From: Novimethylophilus sp036504375
GTDB taxonomy: Bacteria; Pseudomonadota; Gammaproteobacteria; Burkholderiales; Methylophilaceae
Assembly: GCF_036504375.1 (NCBI RefSeq)
Contig: NZ_DASXVH010000027.1
Coordinates: 62,001 to 126,000, forward strand
Direction: 5' to 3'
Length of the DNA stretch: 64,000 bases
How positions within the stretch are numbered: the stretch's first letter is position 1; each line of letters starts with the position of its first letter. The position numbers and the translations under genes were made by a program. This document shows, one piece after another, positions 53,045 to 61,700 of this stretch. The notes under the pieces were generated by a model that was not told the origin of the DNA, made no database searches, and worked only from the letters and a program-made list of their open reading frames with translations.

Positions 53045-54508
53045 ATGGGGAAGCCCACCGGATTTTTAGAATATCAGCGCCTGTCCGAAGCCAACCGGCC
53101 GGTCGCCGAGCGGGTACACAACTACAAGGAATTCGTGCTTCACCTCTCCGACGATGAAGCCAAGGTCCAGGGCGCACGCTGCATGGACTGCGGTATCCCG
53201 TTCTGCATGAGCGGCTGCCCGGTCAATAACATCATCCCGGACTGGAACGACCTGGTTTACAGGCAGGACTGGCAGCATGCCATTGCCGTGCTGCATTCGA
53301 CCAACAACTTCCCGGAATTTACCGGCCGCATCTGCCCGGCGCCGTGCGAAGCCGCCTGTACGCTCAATATCAACAACGACCCAGTCGGCATCAAGTCGAT
53401 CGAGCATGCGATCATCGACAAGGCCTGGGAGAACGACTGGGTGGTGCCGCAGCCGCCGACGCACAAGACCGGCAAGAAAGTCGCCGTGGCCGGTTCCGGC
53501 CCCGCCGGCATGGCAGCCGCGCAGCAGCTGGCACGTGCCGGCCACGACGTGGTGGTGTTCGAGAAGAACGACCGCATCGGCGGCCTGATGCGCTACGGCA
53601 TTCCCGATTTCAAATTCGAAAAGCATCACATCGACCGCCGCATCGAGCAGATGCAGGCGGAAGGCGTGGAATTCCGCACCGGTGTCTGGGTAGGCAAGGA
53701 ATTGCCGGGCGCAGGCATCATTAATGACGCCAAGCAAACCGTGACGCCTGAGCAGCTGCTCAAGGAGTTCGATGCCGTGGTCCTGTCCGGCGGTGCCGAA
53801 CAGCCGCGCGACCTGGCGGTGCCCGGGCGCGAACTCAACGGCATCCATTTCGCGCTGGAGTTCCTGATCCCGCAGAACAAGGCGGTAGCCGGCGACGGCC
53901 CCAACCCGATCAGTGCGGCAGGCAAGCATGTGGTGGTGATCGGCGGCGGCGATACCGGTTCCGACTGTGTCGGCACCTCCAACCGCCACGGCGCGGCGTC
54001 GATCTCCCAGTTCGAAATCATGCCGCAGCCGCCGGAACAGGAAAACCGTCCGCTGACCTGGCCTAACTGGCCGATCAAGCTGAGGACTTCCAGTTCGCAT
54101 GAAGAGGGCTGCGAGCGCGACTGGGCGGTGGTGACCAAGCGTTTCGAGGGCGAAAACGGCCAGGTGAGGAAACTGATCGCCGCCCGCGTCGAATGGAAAG
54201 ACGGCCAGATGCACGAGATTCCCGGCTCGGAATTCGACATGCAGGCCGACCTGGTGCTGCTGGCGATGGGCTTTACCCACCCTGTGGTCAAGATACTGGA
54301 AGCCTTCGGCGTGGAAAAGGACGCACGCGGCAATGCCAAGGCCGCCACCGACGGCGCGCATTCCTACGCGACTTCGGTACCCAAGGTATTCGCCGCCGGC
54401 GACGTGCGCCGCGGCCAGTCGCTGGTGGTGTGGGCTATACGCGAAGGCCGCCAGTGCGCCAGGGCAGTGGACGAATTCCTGATGGGCAGCAGCACCTTGC
54501 CCCGTTAA
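53045..54508 (+). CDS. gltD: Glutamate synthase small subunit
   Basis: The 487-residue NADPH-oxidising subunit. The N-terminal region has cysteine-rich 4Fe-4S motifs CMDCGIPFCMSGCPVNN near residue 48 and CPAPCEAACTL near 98. The FAD Rossmann motif VAVAGSGPAGMAAAQQL lies near 150 and the NADPH motif VVVIGGGDTGSDCVG near 300. VFAAGDVRRGQSLVVWAIREGR near the end is the flavoprotein closing motif. It is translated directly after gltB and followed by the palindromic repeat copy B. Confidence 0.98.
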   Translation: MGKPTGFLEYQRLSEANRPVAERVHNYKEFVLHLSDDEAKVQGARCMDCGIPFCMSGCPVNNIIPDWNDLVYRQDWQHAIAVLHSTNNFPEFTGRICPAPCEAACTLNINNDPVGIKSIEHAIIDKAWENDWVVPQPPTHKTGKKVAVAGSGPAGMAAAQQLARAGHDVVVFEKNDRIGGLMRYGIPDFKFEKHHIDRRIEQMQAEGVEFRTGVWVGKELPGAGIINDAKQTVTPEQLLKEFDAVVLSGGAEQPRDLAVPGRELNGIHFALEFLIPQNKAVAGDGPNPISAAGKHVVVIGGGDTGSDCVGTSNRHGAASISQFEIMPQPPEQENRPLTWPNWPIKLRTSSSHEEGCERDWAVVTKRFEGENGQVRKLIAARVEWKDGQMHEIPGSEFDMQADLVLLAMGFTHPVVKILEAFGVEKDARGNAKAATDGAHSYATSVPKVFAAGDVRRGQSLVVWAIREGRQCARAVDEFLMGSSTLPR

Positions 54509-54517
54509 ATCTTAATC

Positions 54518-54591
54518 AACCGCCGATGAGCGCAGACAAAACCGGGAATTCATCGGCGTTTATCTGCGCTCATCGGCGTTCATCGGCGGTT
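54518..54591. repeat. Dispersed palindromic repeat, copy B
   Basis: CGCCGATGAGCGCAGA at 54521-54536 is exactly complementary to 54563-54578 (16 bp). The right arm is built of 10-base modules: CATCGGCGTT, TATCTGCGCT, CATCGGCGTT, CATCGGCGGT. The repeat ends only 5 bases before the hemE ATG, and its final GGCGG stands where a Shine-Dalgarno would be. It is related to the element at 10831-10965. Confidence 0.85.
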
Positions 54592-54596
54592 AATAA

Positions 54597-55661
54597 ATGG
54601 TCAACTTAAAAAACGACACCTTCCTGCGCGCGCTGTTGCGCCAGCCCACCGATTACACCCCGGTCTGGATGATGCGCCAGGCCGGTCGCTACCTGCCGGA
54701 GTACAACGAAACGCGCAAGCGCGCCGGCAGTTTCTTAAGTCTGTGCAAAAGCCCGGATTACGCCACCGAGGTCACGCTGCAGCCGCTGGCCAGGTTCCCG
54801 CTGGATGCCGCCATCCTGTTCTCGGATATCCTCACGATACCGGATGCGATGGGCCTGGGCCTGTATTTCGCCGAGGGCGAAGGCCCCAAGTTCGAGCGCC
54901 CGCTGCGCGACGAATGGGAAATCCGCGACCTCACCGTGCCCGACCCGATGAACCATTTGCGCTACGTGATCGACGCCGTCAGCCAGATCCGCCATGCGCT
55001 GGACGGCAGCGTGCCGCTGATCGGCTTCTCCGGCAGCCCGTGGACGCTGGCCACCTACATGGTGGAAGGCCAGGGCGGCACCGATTTCCTCATCATCAAG
55101 AAAATGGCCTACGAGCGGCCGGACCTGCTGCACCACATCCTGGACGTGACCACGCAAGCGGTAATCGCTTACCTCAATGCCCAGATCGAAGCCGGCGCCC
55201 AGGCGGTGATGATTTTCGATTCATGGGGCGGGGCGCTGTCGCATGCCGCCTATCGCGAGTTTTCGTTGGCCTATATGGAACGCATCGTCGCCGGCCTGAC
55301 CAAGCAGCGCGAAGGCCGCCGCGTACCCAGCGTCGTCTTCACCAAGGGTGGCGGGCTATGGCTGGAAGCACAAGCCGACATCGGCGCCGATGCGCTCGGG
55401 CTGGACTGGACCATCGATATCGGCGCAGCCAGGAAGCGCGTGGGTGACAAGGTCGCGCTGCAGGGCAACCTCGACCCCGCCATTCTGCTTTCCACCCCGC
55501 AGGCGATCGAACGTGAAGTCGCCAATATCCTGGCCAGCCATGGCAAGGGCAGCGGCCATGTGTTTAACCTCGGGCATGGCATTACGCAATTCACCCCGCC
55601 AGAAAACGCCGGAGTGATGATCGAAGCGGTGCATAATCTCAGCCGCCAGTACCATGTTTAA
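54597..55661 (+). CDS. hemE: Uroporphyrinogen decarboxylase
   Basis: Removes four carboxyls from uroporphyrinogen III to give coproporphyrinogen III. The 354-residue TIM barrel has the signatures PVWMMRQAGRYLPEYNETR near residue 22, AILFSDILTIPDAMGLGLYF near 76, PLIGFSGSPWTLATYMVEGQ and the C-terminal VFNLGHGITQFTPPENAGVM. No other haem gene adjoins it; it follows gltD and the repeat. Accessory DNA with HicBA starts about 120 bases downstream. Confidence 0.98.
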   Translation: MVNLKNDTFLRALLRQPTDYTPVWMMRQAGRYLPEYNETRKRAGSFLSLCKSPDYATEVTLQPLARFPLDAAILFSDILTIPDAMGLGLYFAEGEGPKFERPLRDEWEIRDLTVPDPMNHLRYVIDAVSQIRHALDGSVPLIGFSGSPWTLATYMVEGQGGTDFLIIKKMAYERPDLLHHILDVTTQAVIAYLNAQIEAGAQAVMIFDSWGGALSHAAYREFSLAYMERIVAGLTKQREGRRVPSVVFTKGGGLWLEAQADIGADALGLDWTIDIGAARKRVGDKVALQGNLDPAILLSTPQAIEREVANILASHGKGSGHVFNLGHGITQFTPPENAGVMIEAVHNLSRQYHV

Positions 55662-55693
55662 GCTTGGCAGACTACCAATTACTAAACTTGCTA

Positions 55694-55721
55694 TTGCATC
55701 CAAATTCAATTAGGTTAGACT
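55694..55721 (+). promoter_or_regulatory. Possible promoter for hicBA
   Basis: TTGCAT and TAGACT are spaced by 16 bases, about 67 bases before the HicB-like start. The match to the -35/-10 consensus is moderate and the call rests on position and AT-rich context. Confidence 0.3.
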
Positions 55722-55787
55722 CTAAGAAAATAAAGCAGTCAAAATAGCTTCCGATATAGCTGATAGACTTTATGAATGGGGTTTGAA

Positions 55788-56027
55788 ATGAGAAAAATCA
55801 CAGTCGTCGCTGACTGGGATGATGAAGCTGGGGTATGGGTAGCATCGAGCGATGATGTACCAGGTCTTATTACTGAGGCAGACACTACAGAGTTGCTTCT
55901 TGCAAAGCTTATCAATATGATCCCAGAGCTCCTGGAAGAAAACGGCCTTCCAGATGGAGACATTCCATTTAAGCTAGTTACAGAACGCGAAGCGATCGCA
56001 CACGCGCCTCTGCGCGTAAATGAATAA
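55788..56027 (+). CDS. HicB-like antitoxin (DUF1902 type)
   Basis: A 79-residue protein of the HicB/DUF1902 fold: ITVVADWDDEAGVWVASSDDVPGL then LLAKLINMIPELLEENG, matching the degenerate RNase H-like antitoxin core. An ATG at 55776 is an alternative start; the one at 55788 has GGGG upstream at better spacing. It overlaps the HicA toxin gene by 8 bases. Antitoxin-first order is the reverse of classic hicAB and is common for DUF1902 pairs. Confidence 0.82.
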   Translation: MRKITVVADWDDEAGVWVASSDDVPGLITEADTTELLLAKLINMIPELLEENGLPDGDIPFKLVTEREAIAHAPLRVNE

Positions 56028-56214
56028 CTTTAGTGACGCGGTCAAGGATATATTGATCGAGCATAAGTGCTATTTTAAGCGTAACGGCAAAGGCGACCAT
56101 GAAATATGGTTTAGTCCAATAACTAATAAAAGTTTTCCAGTAGACCACACCATTAAATCAAGACACACGGCAAACGGCATAATGAAACAAGCTGGATTGC
56201 CAAAAGCATTCTAA
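56020..56214 (+). CDS. HicA-like mRNA interferase toxin
   Basis: A 64-residue double-stranded RNA-binding-fold toxin: KDILIEHKCYFKRNGKGDHEIWFSP holds the catalytic His in GDHEIW, and IKSRHTANGIMKQAGLPKAF is the C-terminal helix. It cleaves mRNA when freed from HicB. Length is normal for the family, and the key His is present, so the toxin looks intact. A strong terminator follows 8 bases after its stop. Confidence 0.87.
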   Translation: MNNFSDAVKDILIEHKCYFKRNGKGDHEIWFSPITNKSFPVDHTIKSRHTANGIMKQAGLPKAF

Positions 56215-56222
56215 ATTATCTA

Positions 56223-56246
56223 CCCGCCGAGGCGGGTTTTTATTTT
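56223..56246 (+). terminator. Rho-independent terminator after hicA
   Basis: CCCGCC and GGCGGG with a GA loop are followed by TTTTTATTTTT. It is a strong stop for hicBA. Confidence 0.9.
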
Positions 56247-56315
56247 TACCCGTGTATTATCATCCGGTCATGCACGGGCATTTCAAACTGAGACACTACC
56301 CGCGTTTCAGTGAAA

Positions 56316-56340
56316 CCTAATCTGCAAAGAGCAGGTTAGG
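56316..56340 (+). other. RNA-like hairpin of unknown role
   Basis: CCTAATCTGC pairs with GCAGGTTAGG (nine Watson-Crick pairs and one G-U) around the loop AAAGA. No T-run follows. It could be part of a small RNA or a remnant of a mobile element end. Confidence 0.4.
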
Positions 56341-56483
56341 TCGGGGCTAAATGCCACCCAGCCGACAGTACGATAGCTAATCGCCGCGTCCACTACTAAT
56401 ACCCTGTCACGCCAGGCAAAACGCGTCGTGATAATAACGGTTTTGTTATCTTATTGAATTTTTGTGGTTTTCAAGAATTTCTG

Positions 56484-56515
56484 AGTTTATTATCTGGAGC
56501 GAAAGATAATAAACT
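56484..56515. repeat. 12-8-12 palindrome, right of the operon end
   Basis: AGTTTATTATCT and AGATAATAAACT are perfect complements separated by GGAGCGAA. The same 11-base core and the same spacing occur at 57239-57270, so the two sites bracket the DprA-like gene. Confidence 0.85.
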
Positions 56516-56691
56516 AGCGGATATGCCTGATTGCATCGGTCAAAGAGAACACCCTTTCATATAAACTTGTTGGCGGTCATTCCATTTATCCAATGTGATA
56601 AAAACCCATTGATATAAAACATATTTTCATGATTTTCCGTTTTTGGATGTGATAAAACTGCAAGCAAACATCTCGTATTTGCGACTCTGCT

Positions 56692-57204
56692 TCAAGCTCC
56701 CGCCAAATACTCTACTGGATACCCGTCCTGCCGCCATTGCGCAGCACACACAGCCAAACTTCCACCAGACGAATCTTCGGCAATAACAATCTTCGACGCA
56801 TGGCGCGCCGCCCAATGATTGCGTTGCATCGCCACCTCGGTTGTCAGACGTTGCGTATAGTCAGTAATGCTAACGACAGCCAGGTTACCAGCCTCGATAG
56901 CTGTCCGCCATTTAGCCGGTAGTTTTGCTGTCTGTAATTTGCGGGCAATCACAACCACCACGGGCGCTTGCGCTGCGAGCATGACCTCCAGAACCGACTG
57001 TTCCAGCGGAGAATGAAAACCACCGATCAGCGGGGTTTTGATGCTTGCCTGTTGCACTGACCAATCCATGGCTGCGCGTATGGCGCGTCCAGAACAGCGA
57101 CGGGAAGCAAAAAACGCCGTCAGGGGTAGCTCCAGATATGTTGCATTGCCGACGCCTGAAACCACCCCATCTTTTTGCCAGGATGATAATAAACTGTTTT
57201 TCAT
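56692..57204 (-). CDS. Small DprA-like Rossmann-fold protein
   Basis: A 170-residue protein resembling part of DprA/Smf. Visible family-like text is GGFHSPLEQSVLEVMLAAQAPVVVVIARKL near residue 62 and MQRNHWAARHASKIVIAEDSSGGSLA near 127, which matches the DprA pattern of RN...A followed by a hydrophobic strand and SGSL. It lacks the DprA N-terminal SAM and C-terminal winged-helix domains. It is the last gene of the helicase-methyltransferase-ATPase operon, 30 bases after its neighbour. Residues SLLS at the start are encoded by a half-copy of the flanking palindrome. Confidence 0.65.
   Translation of the reverse strand: MKNSLLSSWQKDGVVSGVGNATYLELPLTAFFASRRCSGRAIRAAMDWSVQQASIKTPLIGGFHSPLEQSVLEVMLAAQAPVVVVIARKLQTAKLPAKWRTAIEAGNLAVVSITDYTQRLTTEVAMQRNHWAARHASKIVIAEDSSGGSLAVCAAQWRQDGYPVEYLAGA
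57184..57195. repeat. Half-site of the 12-8-12 palindrome
   Basis: TGATAATAAACT, identical to one arm of the site at 57239-57270, lies inside the first codons of the DprA-like gene. No second arm is found at 8-base spacing. Confidence 0.7.
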
Positions 57205-57234
57205 CTGACTGATTTATAATGATAAATATCAGTT

Positions 57235-58731
57235 TTAAAGTTTATTATCATTAGCCTCTGATAATAAACTCTGCTGATCTGGCGGCTGTGTCGGCTTGGT
57301 GTAAGCCATATTGCGCTTGGCACGGTCTGGAAGTGGCACCAAGACCCCTTGATCGACCCAAGCTTTGAGCATTCTTGAGGCCGACAGGGTATGTACGCCA
57401 GCAATCTGGCACAGATCAGCATTGGCAATCGCTCCGTGGGTATCAATCCAATGGCTCACCTCATCCCACACTGTGGGGCGCTCCAGATTCAGCAGTGTCA
57501 CGGTCACGCTCTCTATCGCAGTCTCGGTATTCTGGCGATATTGCGGCGGATAGAGCTTTGCCTGGGCCATTTCGGCAAACATCATCTTCACGCCCTCGCC
57601 CGCATCAATGTTAGGTGCAACAGGAAATTCGCGCAGATTTTGCGCAATCAGCGGATTACGCGCCTTCGAGCCGGCCTTATCAACATTGGCAGGCGTGATG
57701 TTGCCCGGAAACACTCCCGGACTTTCCACCTCGATGCGATCATCGAACAGGCGAATGAAAATATCGCGGTTCAATCGATAGTCGCGGTGGACGACTGCAT
57801 TGACGATGGCCTCTTTTACAACCCGTTCTGGGTATAGATGCTTGGTTTTGAAGCCGCTGCTGGAGAGTATCAGCCCTTGTGCAAGTTCATCCAGCACGAT
57901 CTTCACCGCGGTATCGATCTGCTCGATTACCGGGCCACGAATCGCCTTGGGGGCCTTGCGCAGGTTGGGCGTAGCCCCCGGCACGGCCTGCTTGCCGTCA
58001 TACACCATCAAGCGAATATCGGCGCGCGAACCTTGGGCCGCCAGCAAACTGCCCGGCTCATCGGCGAATAACAGCACGGCCGCGCGGGTGGGCTGAACTT
58101 CATGCCCCACCTTCGATGCCAGGCCGATCTTCTGTAACTGTTCTGCGAAGCTGCCGCTCCTCAATCCGCGTGCCGCGACAAAACTGCGCCAAGTGTCGGT
58201 CTCCAACAATTCCAGCGGAACTGGAACCAACTCGCTTTCTGCACTGCGCAGCCCGCGCCGATACGAAAGCTCGGTAATCTCCGCTGCCGCCATATTTCTG
58301 TTGCCCGCATCCAGCCGCGTCCAGGTGCCATCATCCACGATGGAATGTACCTTGTCGCTCTTGACGGTACGCACCAGCACCACATGGCCCGCCTTGCTGT
58401 CGCGCATGGTGCAAGGCAACCGGGTGAAACTGATAAACTCTATCGGCGGGTTAAACTGCGTGCGGACTTTGCGGGTTAGTTCGTCCAGCGCTTCGGGGTT
58501 TTCCTCGACGCCATAAAGCCGGGCGGCACCCCTCTCCTGTTTTTCATCCGCCACCCCCAGGGCCAGAATGCCGCCCTCGGTATTGGCGAATGCGCAGATG
58601 GTTTCCAGCGCCTTGCCCACCATCTTGCCGGAAACACGTTTGAAATCGAGAGTGCGGCTCTCGTGGGCGGCGAGCATGGCCGCAATGCGCGGCACGGCTT
58701 GGGCGGGTGTGAAGTCAATCATCGGCATCAT
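57235..58731 (-). CDS. AlbA_2 (Schlafen-like) DNA-binding domain plus GHKL-type ATPase protein
   Basis: A 498-residue protein of the transcriptional regulator/ATP-dependent helicase-like group. The AlbA_2 domain (about residues 18-150) starts ESRTLDFKRVSG and has ICAFANTEGGILALGVADE and VVLVRTVKSDKVHSI. A HATPase_c_4-like region (about 290-400) has VVKEAIVNAVVHRDYRLNRDIFIRLFDDRIEVESPG. A winged-helix segment follows (about 425-475). The start overlaps the methyltransferase stop; ATGs at 58731, 58728 and 58722 are all possible. In this operon it would supply the ATPase or regulator of a defence complex. Confidence 0.82.
   Translation of the reverse strand: MMPMIDFTPAQAVPRIAAMLAAHESRTLDFKRVSGKMVGKALETICAFANTEGGILALGVADEKQERGAARLYGVEENPEALDELTRKVRTQFNPPIEFISFTRLPCTMRDSKAGHVVLVRTVKSDKVHSIVDDGTWTRLDAGNRNMAAAEITELSYRRGLRSAESELVPVPLELLETDTWRSFVAARGLRSGSFAEQLQKIGLASKVGHEVQPTRAAVLLFADEPGSLLAAQGSRADIRLMVYDGKQAVPGATPNLRKAPKAIRGPVIEQIDTAVKIVLDELAQGLILSSSGFKTKHLYPERVVKEAIVNAVVHRDYRLNRDIFIRLFDDRIEVESPGVFPGNITPANVDKAGSKARNPLIAQNLREFPVAPNIDAGEGVKMMFAEMAQAKLYPPQYRQNTETAIESVTVTLLNLERPTVWDEVSHWIDTHGAIANADLCQIAGVHTLSASRMLKAWVDQGVLVPLPDRAKRNMAYTKPTQPPDQQSLLSEANDNKL
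57239..57270. repeat. 12-8-12 palindrome at the end of the ATPase gene
   Basis: AGTTTATTATCA and TGATAATAAACT are perfect complements separated by TTAGCCTC. The site encodes the last residues (SLLSEANDNKL) of the AlbA_2/ATPase protein, so it is both coding and structured. Confidence 0.85.
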
Positions 58732-61700
58732 CCTCGGCGCCGTTCAGCCCCATGCGATATTTGATGTCGTAGTTGATGATGTAGTCGAGTTGTTCGTTGG
58801 ACAGCCCAAATAGCTTACTTAGGGCTTGATCGGCGGTGTTAACTTGATCATGCGCAGATTTTCCATTTATTTCGTCGTATTCAATCAAGTGGCCTTGCTT
58901 TGTACGAATAGTTCTAGGCTTCGCTGACGATGAAAGGGTCTTGTCAATGACGGTGGAAATCGCATTCCAATCTGTATTAGCCCATTGTAGTGGCAATGGA
59001 AAAGTTTGAATCAAAGAGTCGTTGATGTGCTCGCAGTCGGCAAGTGTGGAGTAATACCAATAAAAAAGGGATGAATTGAGAAGGCAATTCACAAATCCAG
59101 TTGCTTGCTCATTTGCAAGGCTAAGGATTCGTCCGTGGGGCTGCTCAACAGTCTCACCATTCCTAATAAACCTTGGAGAAAATGCACTGGCCTTTGCCCA
59201 ATAACGACAAGCTTCCTGATAGTAAACGCGGCCCTTTGGATCCTTGCTTACCAAGGAAGCGATGACATTCGCCCCTTCTAACCGAGATAACAGATTTGCT
59301 GCAATATCAGAATCGACTTTAGCCACCCGGAACCCAAATCGTCGATCGGCATGTGAGTAAAGCTTTATTACCTCTAAAGCTGTACTGCGTTCTTCTGTGT
59401 AAAAACGTCGAACTGACGAGGACACGAAACTAGATTTTTTGTTTGGAAGTGAAATCCAGATAGCCGTGGGCATTTCGACGCCCTCGAAAACCGATGCTGG
59501 CCGACGGGGGAATGGCAGAATAAATGCATGCGCATCTTTTGCCATCAAGTTTTGCATTGCGGTCATCCGCTCAGAACTCATAGATGTAAGCTGAACAATC
59601 AGCCCAACCGGCGCGTCACTTCCGATTAGACGCTTTGAGCGCTCCGCCACCAGTGCGTAAAGGTTCTTGGTAGCTTCGCAAGCATACTGATTTGGCAAGC
59701 AGCTATATGGCACATCCTTGCTTGGAAAAACAACATACGGCGGATTCCCAATCACCACATCAAACCCGCCCGCCGCCATGATGGGATAGAAATCCACATA
59801 CCAGTGAAACGGCTTGTGGCTGGTTTTCCACGCCGCAAACTGTTTGCCGTTGTTGGGATCTTTGCCATATTCGCGGCACAGGTGGGTGTTCAGCGTTTCT
59901 TCCAGTTCGTGCAACTGATCGCCCAAATCTCTTTTGTCTTCTACCGTGACATGCCCGCCGCGCTGCACCTGTTGTATCTGGAAGTTGTTATAAGCTTGTT
60001 CCACAGCAACCAACTTGGTTTTGATCTTGCCCCAAGTGTCATCGAAATCGAATTTGCCTTGCGTCACAGCCTGTTCGGTTTCTTTTTCGCTGGCGTAGCC
60101 TACCAGCGTATTCCCGGCGCGAATGTTGAAATCGATGTCCGGCAGCGGCTCTATGGCGTCGCCCGGCTCCAGCAGCGCCACCAGTTTGAGGAACAGGCGT
60201 AGCTTGGCGATTTCGGTGGCTTGCGTTTCGATGTCTACGCCGTACAGGTTGTGCACGATGATGTGTTTGGTGATGGCGTAGTCGCGCACCCTGTCCACGG
60301 CGGCCGCATGAAAGCGTTCGACGATTTCTTCGATGTTAGCTAAAGCCCCCTCTCCCCCGGCCCCTCTCCCGCTTGCGGGCGAGGGGGATATGTCGGCATC
60401 GAGCAGTGTGCCGCTCATGGCAGTGAGGCAGGCTTGATATAGTGGTTTGAGGATTTGCAACGCCGCGAACAGGAACGCGCCTGAGCCGCAGGTTGGATCG
60501 AGCACACTCATGCCGTGGCGGAATTTTTCGTGACTCTTTCTCGGCAGCCTGCCCGCCAGCACCACCCAGAAAGCACGCAGCAAAGCCGGATCAGTGCAGC
60601 GCTCGATCACATCCTGCGCAAACTGGCGGATATTGAGGTTGTAGGTAATGAGGTCGGCCACACTGTTGATTTCGCCCGCTTGCAGCTTGGCGAGGATTTC
60701 ACGGGTACGGTTATGGCGGGCGATGGTTTCGCGCCAGATTTCGGTGGGCAGGCCGTGGCTGGGGGCCGCGGTTTTGTTCCAGGGTTTGCGGCGCTCCAGC
60801 AGATCGGGCGCTTGGGTGTCCAGACCGTTGGCGATTTCGGCTGGGTATAACCCCTCACCCCGGCCCTCTCCCGCAAGGGGAGAGGGAGGTAAGCCGTGGA
60901 GCATGGCGGGGTAGACATACCGGCGCGGGTCTTCCTGCAACAGCGGCCAGGCATGAGCATCGAACGCAGCAGTGTGTTCGGCACGTACTTTTTCGAACAG
61001 GCTGGGGATGATGGTATTTTTGCCGATGTATTCGGTAATGTCTTCCTTGGTGTAGTAGGCCCCCATCTGCTTTTGGTTGACGAACTTCTCGAAGATGTAG
61101 CCGAGAACATCGGGGTTGATTTCCTTGCCGGAAGCCAGTGGGCGCTCGTCGAGGTGCCAATCCCATTCGTCGAAAAACGCGAATAGCGAACTGAATGCAG
61201 TATCGGGAATATCGATGGCCTCGCCGTATTCGCGTTCCAGTTCGTGCTCGGCAAACAGGCCGCCGTTGAGGTAGGGCACTTTGCCGAATTCGGCTTCGAT
61301 GGCAGCGCGGTTGGCCTCGGTACGTTCTTCGGCAAAGCCGCGAAAGAATAAGGGGCTGAGAAAGCTCTTGTAAAAGCTGACGCCGGGATTAGCGGCAAGA
61401 TGGGTATCGAGCCGGTTACGCAGATAGCGTTTGTCACCGTTCAGAAAAAACTTTTCCTGCAAGAACCACAGGAACATCAGGCGGTCTACGACAACCGTTG
61501 TGTACCAGCGCTGATGGTCATCCGACGGAATGCCCTCAATGAATTTCTGAAACGCATCGCGCTGGGTCTGGAAGACCTTGTAAAACTTCTTGGTAACGTT
61601 GTCGCGGTCGAATCCGCCGCGCAGGCGTTCGGCCACACCGAATACGGTAAGGCCTTCTTCTTCATCCAGATCGAAGGTAATGGCCTTGAGTTTTTGCTCC

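Larger units (their letters stand above)
56247..56691. other. AT-rich gene-free region between hicA and the DprA-like gene
   Basis: Convergent intergenic DNA of 445 bases with no supported gene. It holds the hairpin at 56316-56340 and the 12-8-12 palindrome at 56484-56515, described separately. Confidence 0.6.
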
